Below the pieces are notes generated by a model. It saw only the letters and a program-made list of their open reading frames with translations. It did no database searches and was not told the origin of the DNA. A stretch of DNA of 8,316 bases, taken from Cyanobacteriota bacterium (GTDB lineage Bacteria > Cyanobacteriota > Cyanobacteriia > Phormidesmidales > Phormidesmidaceae). The position numbers and the translations under genes were made by a program. Of the stretch, positions 1 to 6,665 are shown one piece after another (position 1 is the stretch's first letter; each line of letters opens with the position of its first letter). The DNA lies in contig JAQCHG010000046.1 of the NCBI GenBank assembly GCA_027619675.1, positions 1 through 8,316 on the forward strand, written 5' to 3'.

Positions 1-1914
1 ATTGGGAAACAGTCCCTGCTCTAGCCCCACCAAAAACACCACGGGAAACTCCAACCCCTTAGAAGAATGGAGGGTCATCAGGGAAACTGCATTGCCCCCC
101 TCCTGCACATCGTCCAAATCTGAGGCCAAGGAGGCATTGGCCAAGAAGGCTATCAGGGAATCGTCTTCGTTTTCTTCCTCAAATTGCAGAACGGCGTTGT
201 ACAGCTCTTGGACGTTGCCCACCCGCTCTAGGGCTTCGTCGGTGCCGTCCTGTTGTAGATCGGCGATATACCCCGACTCTTCCAGTAGGGCCTGAATGAT
301 TTCCGAGCCCTTAGCGCTATCGAGGCGATCGCGGTATTTCTGAATCAAACTGGCGACCTGCAAGCCCCCTTTGGCAGATCGCCCCGCCAGGGTCTTCACC
401 GAGGTCTCATCGCTAATGATCTCCCAGAGGGGAATCCCCCCCAGGGTTTGGGTGGCCTGATCCAGCTTGTCCAGGGTGCCCTTGCCCACCCCCCGACGGG
501 GCACGTTGATCACCCGCTTGATGCTAACGGTGTCGGCGGGGTTAGCAATCGCCCGCAGGTAGGCCAACACGTCTTTGATTTCCCGGCGATCGTAAAACCG
601 CAGCCCCCCCACTACCTGGTAGGGCACACTGTAGCGGGTCAGCACCTCCTCAAAGGCCCGCGACTGGGCATTGGTACGGTAGAGGATGGCAAAATCCCCC
701 CACTTCAACTCAGGATTTTGGAACTCCAAATTGCGGATTTGGGACACGACAAAATCCGCTTCGTGGGTTTCGTCTTCGGCCCGATAGCAAAGGATGCTTT
801 CCCCTTCCCCCCGCGTAGCCCGCAGCACCTTATCGATGCGTTCCGTGTTGTTTTCAATCAGATGGTTGGCCACTTCCAAAATATTGGCGGTGGAGCGGTA
901 ATTTTCCTCCAGCTTTACCATGGAGCGGGTGTCATCGTCAGGCAAACTATCGCCAAAGTCATCCTGAAAGTTCATCAAGATGGTGAAGTCCGCCGCCCGG
1001 AAAGAATAAATTGACTGGTCGGCATCCCCCACCACAAAGGTGGAGCGGTGTTGCCAATCATTGAAGCGCTGAATGTCTTCGCCATTGGTGGTCAACAGGC
1101 GAATCAAATCATATTGGGTGCGGTTGGTGTCTTGATATTCATCCACCAAGATATGGCGAAACCGCTTGTGCCAATAGCCCAGCACCTGCTCATTTTGCTG
1201 GAATAGCTTCACTGGCAGCAGGATTAAATCATCAAAGTCAAGGGCGTTATTTTCCGCCAGGGATTTCTCGTAGCGGCGATAGACATCGGCAATCACCCGG
1301 CCCCGATAATTGGGTTGATCTTTCTCAAAATCATCCGGCGTAAAGCTCTGGTTTTTGGCATTGCTAATGGCATAGCGCACAGAGCGGGGGTTGAACTTTT
1401 TGTCATCCAAGTTCAAATCCTTGGTGACAATGGTTTTGACTAAACTCTGGGCATCGGACTCGTCAAAAATCGAGAAGGCCCGCGTCCAGTGATAGCCGTC
1501 AGGATGTTGATATTTCTCAATATCAAACCGCAAAATGCGGGAGCAGAGGGCGTGGAAGGTGCCAATCCACAGATGCTTGGTCAGGGTTTTGTAAACGCTG
1601 GAGCGCAGTTTGGTCTGCTCATACTCCGGCAGGGCAGAGAGGCGCTTGCCGTGGCGACCCTGGGCTTCTTGTTCCGCAAACAACCCCTCGATGCGTTCTT
1701 TCATTTCCTTGGCGGCTTTGTTGGTGAAGGTCACCGCCAGGATGTTTTCGGGATCTACCCGGTGGTTGAGCACCAGGTTAGCGATGCGAAAGGTGAGGGC
1801 ACGGGTCTTGCCAGAGCCCGCCCCCGCCACCACCAAGAGGGGGCCACAGAAGTGCTCGACGGCACGGCGTTGGGAGGGGTTGAGTTGGGCCAGAAAGTCG
1901 GTGGCAGCCGTCAT
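1..1914 (-). CDS. pcrA: ATP-dependent DNA helicase PcrA/UvrD (SF1A), 3' end beyond window
   Basis: A 3'-5' superfamily 1A DNA helicase that unwinds DNA in nucleotide-excision and mismatch repair and strips proteins from DNA; cytoplasmic. I translated the minus strand from the ATG at 1914 and the frame is open to base 1, giving 638 residues. Helicase motifs appear in order: Q-motif Gln15, Walker A AGAGSGKT (30-37), motif Ia VTFTNKAAKEM (about 58-68), Walker B/motif II VDEYQD (257-262), motif III VVGDADQSIYSFR (294-306), motif IV LEENYRS (335-341) and motif V TLHSSKGLEF (about 614-623). Motif VI and the C-terminal tail lie outside the window, so the gene is truncated by the edge and not broken. 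A charged insert after motif Ia (about residues 75-100) lengthens domain 1A. No Shine-Dalgarno stands before the ATG, but the start puts the Q-motif at the usual distance from the N-terminus. The fibrillin gene lies 250 bases upstream on the same strand, probably in its own transcript. PcrA versus UvrD naming is a convention; the family call is firm. Confidence 0.96.
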   Translation of the reverse strand, partial: MTAATDFLAQLNPSQRRAVEHFCGPLLVVAGAGSGKTRALTFRIANLVLNHRVDPENILAVTFTNKAAKEMKERIEGLFAEQEAQGRHGKRLSALPEYEQTKLRSSVYKTLTKHLWIGTFHALCSRILRFDIEKYQHPDGYHWTRAFSIFDESDAQSLVKTIVTKDLNLDDKKFNPRSVRYAISNAKNQSFTPDDFEKDQPNYRGRVIADVYRRYEKSLAENNALDFDDLILLPVKLFQQNEQVLGYWHKRFRHILVDEYQDTNRTQYDLIRLLTTNGEDIQRFNDWQHRSTFVVGDADQSIYSFRAADFTILMNFQDDFGDSLPDDDTRSMVKLEENYRSTANILEVANHLIENNTERIDKVLRATRGEGESILCYRAEDETHEADFVVSQIRNLEFQNPELKWGDFAILYRTNAQSRAFEEVLTRYSVPYQVVGGLRFYDRREIKDVLAYLRAIANPADTVSIKRVINVPRRGVGKGTLDKLDQATQTLGGIPLWEIISDETSVKTLAGRSAKGGLQVASLIQKYRDRLDSAKGSEIIQALLEESGYIADLQQDGTDEALERVGNVQELYNAVLQFEEENEDDSLIAFLANASLASDLDDVQEGGNAVSLMTLHSSKGLEFPVVFLVGLEQGLFPN

Positions 1915-2047
1915 GGGCAAGGGGTAAGGGCGTTGCGAACATCCCCTAGTATGACATTTGCCCTTCTTTAACCCGCTGACCTAGGTCCCCAGACCTAGCC
2001 CGTCGTTGGCAAAAGCGGGGCTGGGTTGGCATCGGGCAATGCAGGGC

Positions 2048-2102
2048 GCGATCGCGGCGTCAGCCCTGGGATCCCGTCCCGTCCGGTTCTGAGGGCGATC
2101 GC
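2048..2102. repeat. Two HIP1 palindromes in the pcrA/fibrillin intergenic space
   Basis: GCGATCGC occurs at 2048-2055 and 2095-2102, 47 bases apart, in non-coding DNA between the two minus-strand genes. Further copies are at 325, 2664, 3587, 4227, 5379, 5997, 6613 and 7673. The octamer is the highly iterated palindrome typical of many cyanobacterial genomes and is the main compositional clue to the organism. Confidence 0.85.
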
Positions 2103-2164
2103 GGCTGGTATGCCAATGTTCTATAAAATGTCCTCCGACGGGGCCTGGATAGGGTTCGGTGAGG

Positions 2165-2761
2165 TCATAGCCTGGCTTTCCGCAAAACAAACAGGCTGCC
2201 CTGGTTGCCGCGACCAATACGTAGGTCTTCGTCCAGGTAGGTCACCTCTAGCCAGCCGGGTTGATCTCGATTGATGGTGAAGTCGATGCCCTGCCACAGG
2301 GGGAATTTGGCCCGATCGCCCAAAGCTTGGATAAATTGGTTGGGCTGTAGGTAGCCTAAGCTTCGCTGCAAGCCAAACACGGCCCGTTCAAAAAACACAT
2401 TGACCCGCCGCTGGGACACCGCTTCAAAACGGGCAGCAACGGAGACCAAGCCCCCCAAGAGGGGCGGTCCCATTACCTCTGCAATGTTATAGATGCGGCC
2501 CGTGGTGGGCCGAATACATTGATAGACCTGCCCCAAACGGTAGAGGGGAAAACGGTCAATCCCCAACAGTTCATCACTGGTGGTGTAGAGCAGTTGCCAG
2601 TTGCCCGCCAACAGGTCAGTGGCTGCCAACGGTTCTGGGGTGGGGTTGCGGTCTTCTAGGCGGGCGATCGCGATTTGAATGGCTTGGCGATCCAGCTTTG
2701 AGGCCAAAATACCGCGATTGGTGGGGGCAATCACCTCTAACAGTTCCGATTTACCCAACAT
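2165..2761 (-). CDS. PAP/fibrillin family protein (plastid-lipid-associated protein)
   Basis: A member of the PAP/fibrillin family, lipocalin-like proteins associated with thylakoids and plastoglobules in plants and cyanobacteria and linked to photoprotection and lipid or quinone binding. The 198-residue product shows the family landmarks: LEDRNPTPEP (35-44), GNWQLLYTTSDELLGIDRFP (53-72), GRIYNIAEV (88-96), RRVNVFFERAVFGLQ (118-132) and the C-terminal YLDEDLRIGRGNQGSLFVL block (175-193), in the right order and at full length. There is no signal peptide or membrane segment. I chose the ATG at 2761 because MLGKSELLEVI matches how I recall cyanobacterial homologues beginning. The frame also opens upstream at a GTG (2788), which would add nine residues (MLFSTNYGP). 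Neither start has a strong ribosome site. The gene is divergent from the acidic protein gene at 3040. Family assignment is secure; the ligand and physiological role of this copy are inference. Confidence 0.93.
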   Translation of the reverse strand: MLGKSELLEVIAPTNRGILASKLDRQAIQIAIARLEDRNPTPEPLAATDLLAGNWQLLYTTSDELLGIDRFPLYRLGQVYQCIRPTTGRIYNIAEVMGPPLLGGLVSVAARFEAVSQRRVNVFFERAVFGLQRSLGYLQPNQFIQALGDRAKFPLWQGIDFTINRDQPGWLEVTYLDEDLRIGRGNQGSLFVLRKARL

Positions 2762-2895
2762 AGGCCCGTAGTTTGTAGAGAACAGCACGCGATGGCCGCA
2801 GCCACGTCCCCCTCAGCATACTGAACTCCCCAGTTGGGGATGGGTTTGCCAACCGCGCCCTGTCATCCCATATTTCCAAACTATGTTGCAAAGGA

Positions 2896-2924
2896 TTGAC
2901 ATTCCCAGGGATGTGTCCTATCAC
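2896..2924 (+). promoter_or_regulatory. Candidate sigma-70-type promoter for the DUF3134 gene
   Basis: A perfect -35 hexamer TTGACA (2896-2901) is followed after exactly 17 bases by TATCAC (2919-2924), a four-of-six match to TATAAT. Transcription would begin near 2931 and leave a leader of about 110 bases before the ATG at 3040. It is on the correct strand and in the divergent intergenic space. Read by eye only; start-site mapping would settle it. Confidence 0.5.
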
Positions 2925-3028
2925 TCCGGTGGTAGACTCTTAACGGTTTGAGATACGGTCCCAAACTCTGCTGGCCCCACTAAGCGCGATGGGGATTGGT
3001 TATGCTGGTGGGCCGTCAAGACATTGCT

Positions 3029-3033
3029 TAGGA
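3029..3033 (+). promoter_or_regulatory. Ribosome binding site deciding the start at 3040
   Basis: TAGGA ends six bases before the ATG at 3040. The more upstream in-frame ATG at 2989 has no comparable purine-rich sequence, and the 17 residues it would add (MGIGYAGGPSRHCLGTS) do not look like the conserved family N-terminus. This favours the shorter 79-residue product. Confidence 0.6.
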
Positions 3034-3039
3034 ACTTCT

Positions 3040-3279
3040 ATGACCGAAATTTACAACCCTTCCCTGCGCCAAATTCCCCGCAGCCAAAAGGCCGAGGTTC
3101 TACCCGCCCAAAAAGAGCCCTCCATCCTGGTGTGGCTAGAAAGCACTGGACGGCTCAAGCCCCGCGAAGACCTTGATGTGAGGGAAGAGGCGGACAGTGA
3201 AGAACTTTCCGACCTGATGGGCGATAGCGATAAGTACGAGGACGACGATAACTCGATGCTAGACGACGATGACGATTAA
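3040..3279 (+). CDS. DUF3134-type small acidic protein
   Basis: A 79-residue protein that I match from memory to the cyanobacterial DUF3134 family; its function is unknown. The conserved part is the N-terminal half: YNPSLRQIPRSQ (5-16) and PSILVWLESTGRL (27-39). The C-terminal half is intensely acidic, with ADSEELSDLMG (51-61) followed by a tail ending in five aspartates (75-79), so the protein should be strongly negatively charged and partly disordered. No signal peptide, membrane segment or metal motif is visible. The ATG at 3040 was chosen for its TAGGA ribosome site; an upstream ATG at 2989 would give 96 residues. A good promoter lies at 2896-2924. mraY follows on the same strand after about 270 bases, too far for confident coupling. 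An acidic tail suggests binding to a basic partner, but that is inference. Confidence 0.85.
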   Translation: MTEIYNPSLRQIPRSQKAEVLPAQKEPSILVWLESTGRLKPREDLDVREEADSEELSDLMGDSDKYEDDDNSMLDDDDD

Positions 3280-3418
3280 GTCTGGGCTGGTCTAGTGGGC
3301 GCTCTGTCTACCATGACGGAGTCTGGCCCTAGATATGGGGTGGTTCATCAGAAAATGTTATCCCCTACCGTCAAAAGTGGTTGTGTCATTGCAGTGGAGT
3401 TGCCCTAAACTTTGCCTA

Positions 3419-3432
3419 CCCATGACCATGGG
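3419..3432. repeat. Short inverted repeat upstream of mraY
   Basis: CCCATG and CATGGG are perfectly complementary and separated by two bases. The element lies in the 272-base space between the DUF3134 gene and mraY, about 120 bases before the mraY start. It could be an operator half-site pair or chance. No T-run follows, so it is not a terminator. I found no confident promoter for mraY in this space. Confidence 0.3.
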
Positions 3433-3535
3433 CGGTTGATTTCAGGCAATCTCCAATCTTTAGAACCGTTGGGAATTCTTGTGGCCACACGGGTTCCCGT
3501 AGGTTAATTGCGGCAGGTGTGAGTGAGCAGTTTGT

Positions 3536-3541
3536 GAGGAG
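3536..3541 (+). promoter_or_regulatory. Ribosome binding site deciding the mraY start
   Basis: GAGGAG lies ten bases before the GTG at 3552. It falls inside the extra N-terminal coding stretch that would exist if translation began at the GTG at 3519, where only a short AGG (3515-3517) sits directly upstream of the start. This favours initiation at 3552. Confidence 0.5.
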
Positions 3542-3551
3542 TGGCGAGGTT

Positions 3552-4667
3552 GTGGATGCAAAGTTTTTCTCGACGCGCACCGTTCGGCGATCGCTAGCCC
3601 TATCGGGTCAGCAGTTGCTGTATTTACTCGGCGTGGGTCTATTGGTGGCAGCCTTGGGGCTCGATAGCCTATCCAGCCGTTTGGGCGCAGTCATGTCCCT
3701 GTCCGTTCCCTTTGGGGTGGCGGCGGGGGTGGCGGCGGCGGCAGGGTACGGCGTGGTCCCCCTGTTACGGGCTTTGAAAACTGGGCAGTTCATCCGCGAA
3801 GACGGCCCCCAAGCCCACCTAAAGAAAGCAGGTACCCCCACCATGGGGGGCATCTTTTTTGTGCCCGTGGCGGTGGCGGTGGCCCTGGGGTTGGCGGCGG
3901 CTCAACCCAACGTGGTGGCGGTGGCCCTGTTGACCCTGGCCTACGGCTTCATTGGCTGGTTGGATGACTGGCAGGTGCTGCGCCGCAAGTCCAATAAGGG
4001 CATTTCCCCCCGTACAAAGCTGGTGCTGCAAACCACCTTTGCCATTGCCTTTTGTCTGTGGACCTTATTCACCCAAGGCACCAGCCTCACCACCATTGCC
4101 TTACCCCTGGGCTTGGCCCTACCGCTAGGCTTTTTGTTCTGGCCCTTTGCGGGCTTTGCTTTGGTAGCCGAGAGTAACGCCACCAATTTGACCGATGGCC
4201 TTGATGGGCTGATGGGGGGCACTGGGGCGATCGCCCTCTTGGGTTTGGGGGCCGTGGTTGCCCCTACCCACCCAGAACTGATGGTTTTCTGCGCTGCCCT
4301 CAGCGGGGCCTGCCTGGGCTTCTTGGTGCATAACCGCAACCCGGCCAAGGTATTCATGGGAGATACCGGTTCCCTCGCCTTAGGGGGTGCCCTGGGGGCC
4401 GTGGGTATTTTAAGCGGCAACCTTTTTGCCCTGGGCATCATTACCCTGCTGTTTTTTGCCGAAACCCTATCGGTGATTATTCAGGTGCTGTATTACAAGG
4501 CCACCAAGGGACCCGATGGGGTCGGCAAACGCTTTTTCCGCATGGCCCCATTGCACCACCACTTTGAACTGTCCGGCTGGTCGGAACTGCGGGTCGTGGC
4601 AACCTTCTACTGTGTCACGGCGGTCCTGGCCCTGGGGGCAATCGTCACCCTCACCCCCTTTTCCTAA
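3552..4667 (+). CDS. mraY: Phospho-N-acetylmuramoyl-pentapeptide-transferase MraY
   Basis: Transfers phospho-MurNAc-pentapeptide from UDP to undecaprenyl phosphate to form lipid I, the first membrane step of peptidoglycan synthesis; a polytopic inner-membrane enzyme needing Mg2+. The 371-residue product has the family signatures: HLKKAGTPTMGG just before an early membrane helix, the catalytic Asp pair D138-D139 (WLDDW) followed by the cytoplasmic RRKSNKGISPRTK loop, NLTDGLDGL (212-220), MGDTGSLALGG with D271, and the nucleotide-binding LHHHFE motif (H335-H337). Many hydrophobic stretches rich in Ala, Leu and Gly fit about ten helices. I place the start at GTG 3552 because VDAK resembles the MDAK start of other cyanobacterial MraY proteins and a GAGGAG site precedes it; the in-frame GTG at 3519 would add 11 residues. 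It stands alone, without mur/fts neighbours, as is common in cyanobacteria. It is closed by the hairpin at 4736-4772. Confidence 0.97.
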   Translation: MDAKFFSTRTVRRSLALSGQQLLYLLGVGLLVAALGLDSLSSRLGAVMSLSVPFGVAAGVAAAAGYGVVPLLRALKTGQFIREDGPQAHLKKAGTPTMGGIFFVPVAVAVALGLAAAQPNVVAVALLTLAYGFIGWLDDWQVLRRKSNKGISPRTKLVLQTTFAIAFCLWTLFTQGTSLTTIALPLGLALPLGFLFWPFAGFALVAESNATNLTDGLDGLMGGTGAIALLGLGAVVAPTHPELMVFCAALSGACLGFLVHNRNPAKVFMGDTGSLALGGALGAVGILSGNLFALGIITLLFFAETLSVIIQVLYYKATKGPDGVGKRFFRMAPLHHHFELSGWSELRVVATFYCVTAVLALGAIVTLTPFS

Positions 4668-4735
4668 TCGCCCTGACGTTATTTAACTGATCCCAAAGCC
4701 ACCCTTCGGCATCAACCTACCGCCAGAAACCCAAC

Positions 4736-4772
4736 AAAAAGCCGCCAAGAAATTTATTCTTGGCGGCTTTTT
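4736..4772. terminator. Bidirectional intrinsic terminator between mraY and anti-sigma gene
   Basis: Arms 4741-4751 (GCCGCCAAGAA) and 4757-4767 (TTCTTGGCGGC) are perfectly complementary around a five-base loop ATTTA. They are flanked by AAAAA on the left and TTTTT on the right, so the pairing extends to 16 bp. A T-run follows the hairpin when read from either strand. It sits about 70 bases after the mraY stop and about 100 bases after the stop of the convergent anti-sigma gene, exactly where a shared terminator is expected. Confidence 0.93.
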
Positions 4773-4868
4773 GCTTCAAAAAATGCGAGGATGCGTCACA
4801 CCACCGCCAGGATTTGAACACCAGGGGACTGGAAACAGCCCCGAACACAGCCCACCAGCAGCAGCCAG

Positions 4869-5507
4869 CTACAGTTCCGATTCCACCAAACCTGGAGCCA
4901 GGGGCAGGGTATTCTCGGCGGAGATGTCCTGGGTTTGCTGCACCACCCGCTCCATCATGCGATCGGAAGCAACAGCCGTTTTGGGAATGGGGATCACGGG
5001 CTGATCCAAGGCAATTTCTAAGGGCGACTCCACTGGGGGAGCCGGGGCCTCGACCCGCGTCAAGAGGGCACCCCAGGGACGACTGCCGATCGCCCCAGAC
5101 AGGCTACCCACCACCGCCACCGCAGCGGCGGCAAAGCCAGCCATACAGGTAAGATTAAACCGATGGTGAAGTCGCTCGACCACCCCAGCAGCAACGGCAT
5201 CAGGGGTAGCCCGGTCGGGTTGCCAAGAAGATTGACACAGCACCTGAAAAACATTCCGCAGATGCAGCAGACGCTGATAAAGGCACTGGGCAACGGCATC
5301 TTCCTGGAGCCACTGCTCCACCAATCGCCGCTCATCGGGGGTAACCTCGCCATCCAGGTAAGCGCTGAGCAGCTCAAAGCGATCGCGCTTGACCACGTCT
5401 AACTCTCGAATGGTGTTGGCGTCGTCCCCTTTGTCATCCTGATGGCTGTTGTGCACAGTGTCAGGGCCGTACTCAGGTAAGACAGATTGGTCGCGGTATG
5501 CAGTCAT
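4869..5507 (-). CDS. Membrane-anchored anti-sigma factor (partner of the ECF sigma at 5825-6484)
   Basis: A 212-residue protein downstream of the ECF sigma gene on the same strand. The cytoplasmic N-terminal part carries RFELLSAYLDGEVTPDERRLVEQWL (43-67), the helical signature of anti-sigma domains that clamp an ECF sigma factor. It is followed by one hydrophobic segment (about 119-141, Ala/Val-rich) and a roughly 70-residue Pro- and acid-rich C-terminal region that should lie outside the membrane. The classical HX3CX2C zinc motif is absent; the only cysteines are at 75, 91 and 121, so a zinc-free anti-sigma domain is likely. The first 40 residues form a polar, Asp-rich extension. The ATG at 5507 has no Shine-Dalgarno but is the only plausible start. 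An ECF-like promoter lies just upstream at 5547-5575. By position it resembles the gene found beside sigG in other cyanobacteria. The role as inhibitor is inferred from domain and context. Confidence 0.85.
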   Translation of the reverse strand: MTAYRDQSVLPEYGPDTVHNSHQDDKGDDANTIRELDVVKRDRFELLSAYLDGEVTPDERRLVEQWLQEDAVAQCLYQRLLHLRNVFQVLCQSSWQPDRATPDAVAAGVVERLHHRFNLTCMAGFAAAAVAVVGSLSGAIGSRPWGALLTRVEAPAPPVESPLEIALDQPVIPIPKTAVASDRMMERVVQQTQDISAENTLPLAPGLVESEL

Positions 5508-5546
5508 ATCAATCGCAGTACCCTGTATTCGCGCACATCCTAGCCT

Positions 5547-5575
5547 TTAGAACCCAGTTTGTCTGTCAGGGTTCC
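5547..5575 (-). promoter_or_regulatory. Candidate ECF-sigma (sigma-E-like) promoter for the anti-sigma gene
   Basis: On the minus strand GGAACCC (5575-5569) is followed after 16 bases by TTCTAA (5552-5547). This matches the well-known sigma-E/ECF pattern GGAACTT, 16 bases, (G)TCTAA, in order, orientation and spacing. Transcription would begin near 5540, about 33 bases before the anti-sigma ATG at 5507. It implies the sigma factor may induce its own inhibitor. The consensus used is that of proteobacterial ECF sigmas; I do not know the exact preference of the cyanobacterial group. Confidence 0.5.
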
Positions 5576-5720
5576 CAACGTCAGCGTCAGTGTTGATCTG
5601 TCTGTCGTCAGGATGAGGTCTAGGCTTTGCCTGAAGGAAGGTGACAGCGTGAGCGGCGGCGGGTTACCTTGCCAATACCCCAGCCTTCAGCCAATGGAGT
5701 TTACTGAGCCCACGGATGTC

Positions 5721-5742
5721 TTGATCATCCGGGTTTGATCAT
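5721..5742. repeat. Tandem TTGATCAT direct repeat, possible operator
   Basis: TTGATCAT occurs at 5721-5728 and again at 5735-5742, start to start 14 bases apart. Each copy contains the palindrome TGATCA. The pair lies about 150 bases upstream of the ECF-like promoter of the anti-sigma gene. Spacing is longer than one helical turn, so paired binding of a regulator is only a possibility. Confidence 0.35.
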
Positions 5743-5824
5743 ACTCGCAAGTTCTGGGTTTCAGGACTGGGGCAAGGATTAAAATTCCGCCCTTGAGGAC
5801 CACAACAGTGATGAGTTATACAAA

Positions 5825-6484
5825 TCACCCTTCCTGTAAATAGGGGTTGAGATCGTGCTGTAGGCGGTGGCGGGCGCGGGCAATGCGCGACTTAACCGTA
5901 CCCAGGGACACCCCGGTAATTTCGGCGATTTCTTCATAGCTCAGCCCTTGGATCTCCCGCAGCACGATGGTGGTGCGAAAGACCTCGGGCAAATGGGCGA
6001 TCGCCTGTTGCAGTTGTCCATAAAACTCCTGGGTCATCATCTGCTCCACAGGACTGGGATCCTGAGTGGGAATTTCCCAATCCACTTCCCCGTCATCCAA
6101 AAGCCGGGGGGCATCCAGGGACAACGGGGCGCGGTGCCGCTTCCGCTTCCGCAGTTCGTCGTAGAACAGGTTGGTGGCGATGCGGCTGAGCCAGCCCTTA
6201 AAGCGGCTAGGTTCCTGTAGCCGATGGATGTGGCGATAAACGCGAATCCACACCTCTTGGGCCAGGTCTGCGCGATCGGACCAGTCTGGTGCGAGGTGGT
6301 ATAGCAGCCGATCTACATGGCTCTGATAGCGGCGCACCAGTTCGGCAAACAGGGCTTTGTTGGGATGCCGCTGGGTTTGGCACCGCTCAATCAGGTCGTA
6401 GTTAGCCAAACTGGCTGGACGTTCCCGCCGCAAAACCTGGGGCAGGGATGAGGAGGACCACAGTGCGGAGAGGGGCTGACTCAT
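5825..6484 (-). CDS. sigG: ECF-type RNA polymerase sigma factor, SigG-like
   Basis: A 219-residue group 4 sigma factor that directs RNA polymerase to stress-type promoters. Region 2 spans about 46-116, with the core-binding helix DLAQEVWIRVYRHI (73-86) and the promoter-melting stretch FKGWLSRIATNLFYDELRKRKR (95-116). Region 4 spans about 156-210, with the helix-turn-helix LSYEEIAEITGVSLGTVKSR (181-200) for -35 recognition. An acidic linker joins them, and regions 1 and 3 are absent, as expected for ECF factors. A frame extension begins at an ATG at 6541, adding MGTRASESAVFAVCTGLLP; I prefer the ATG at 6484 (MSQPLSALWSSSSLP), which looks like the family N-terminus, although neither start has a Shine-Dalgarno. 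The anti-sigma gene follows after 340 bases on the same strand. The symbol rests on similarity recalled for the cyanobacterial SigG group and on the anti-sigma neighbour; SigH or SigI are less likely alternatives. Confidence 0.9.
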   Translation of the reverse strand: MSQPLSALWSSSSLPQVLRRERPASLANYDLIERCQTQRHPNKALFAELVRRYQSHVDRLLYHLAPDWSDRADLAQEVWIRVYRHIHRLQEPSRFKGWLSRIATNLFYDELRKRKRHRAPLSLDAPRLLDDGEVDWEIPTQDPSPVEQMMTQEFYGQLQQAIAHLPEVFRTTIVLREIQGLSYEEIAEITGVSLGTVKSRIARARHRLQHDLNPYLQEG

Positions 6485-6641
6485 GGGTAACAATCCAGTA
6501 CACACAGCGAAAACAGCAGACTCGGAAGCCCTGGTTCCCATCGCCTTGGGCAGAACAACCGCAGGGGGTGCTTCAATCTCAATGGCGACGAGATGGTTGA
6601 TTGATTTGTACTGCGATCGCCCTAGGATGAAACAGACCCCG

Positions 6642-6665
6642 TGTGCCTCTCATTTTTTTGGCACA
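6642..6665. repeat. Inverted repeat in the divergent sigma / HmpF-like intergenic space
   Basis: TGTGCC (6642-6647) and GGCACA (6660-6665) are complementary around a 12-base T-rich loop. The element lies in the 275-base region shared by the divergent sigma gene (5' end 6484) and the coiled-coil gene (6760). It could bind a dimeric regulator. No function is shown by sequence alone. A HIP1 site is at 6613-6620. Confidence 0.3.

Larger units (their letters stand above)
5508..5824. other. 317-base intergenic space between sigma and anti-sigma genes
   Basis: No coding frame is supported here. Besides the ECF-like promoter at 5547-5575 it contains two copies of TTGATCAT (5721-5728 and 5735-5742) set 14 bases apart, and an inverted pair CGGATG/CATCCG (5713-5718, 5726-5731) overlapping the first copy. 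No strong intrinsic terminator follows the sigma stop at 5825, so read-through from sigma into anti-sigma is possible alongside the internal promoter. Confidence 0.5.

Noticed and set aside
448..1014. A long open frame on the plus strand across the helicase gene.
   Set aside because: It lies antisense to conserved PcrA motifs III and IV and its translation shows no recognisable domain; it is a shadow of the GC-rich helicase gene.
2828..2839. The near-palindrome CCCCA-GT-TGGGG upstream of the fibrillin gene as a terminator or operator.
   Set aside because: Five-base arms with no T-run and a tiny loop in GC-rich DNA; no better than chance.
3031..3037. GGAACTT, identical to the sigma-E -35 consensus.
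   Set aside because: No TCTAA-like box follows at 15-17 bases, and it overlaps the ribosome site and start codon of the DUF3134 gene.
3458..3497. A second CTTTAGAACC plus GGGTTCC pair upstream of mraY, sharing words with the ECF-like promoter of the anti-sigma gene.
   Set aside because: The spacing between the boxes is 25 bases instead of 16, and it points away from mraY towards the end of the DUF3134 gene, so it is not a credible promoter.
3941..4441. A 166-codon open frame on the minus strand inside mraY.
   Set aside because: It is antisense to the conserved MraY catalytic region and its Pro/Lys/Arg-rich translation is a composition artefact.
4801..4835. A tRNA-like T-loop on the minus strand (GTTCAAATC) downstream of the mraY terminator.
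   Set aside because: The flanking bases repeat directly (CCAGG twice) and do not pair as a T-stem, and no acceptor, D or anticodon arms can be drawn around it.
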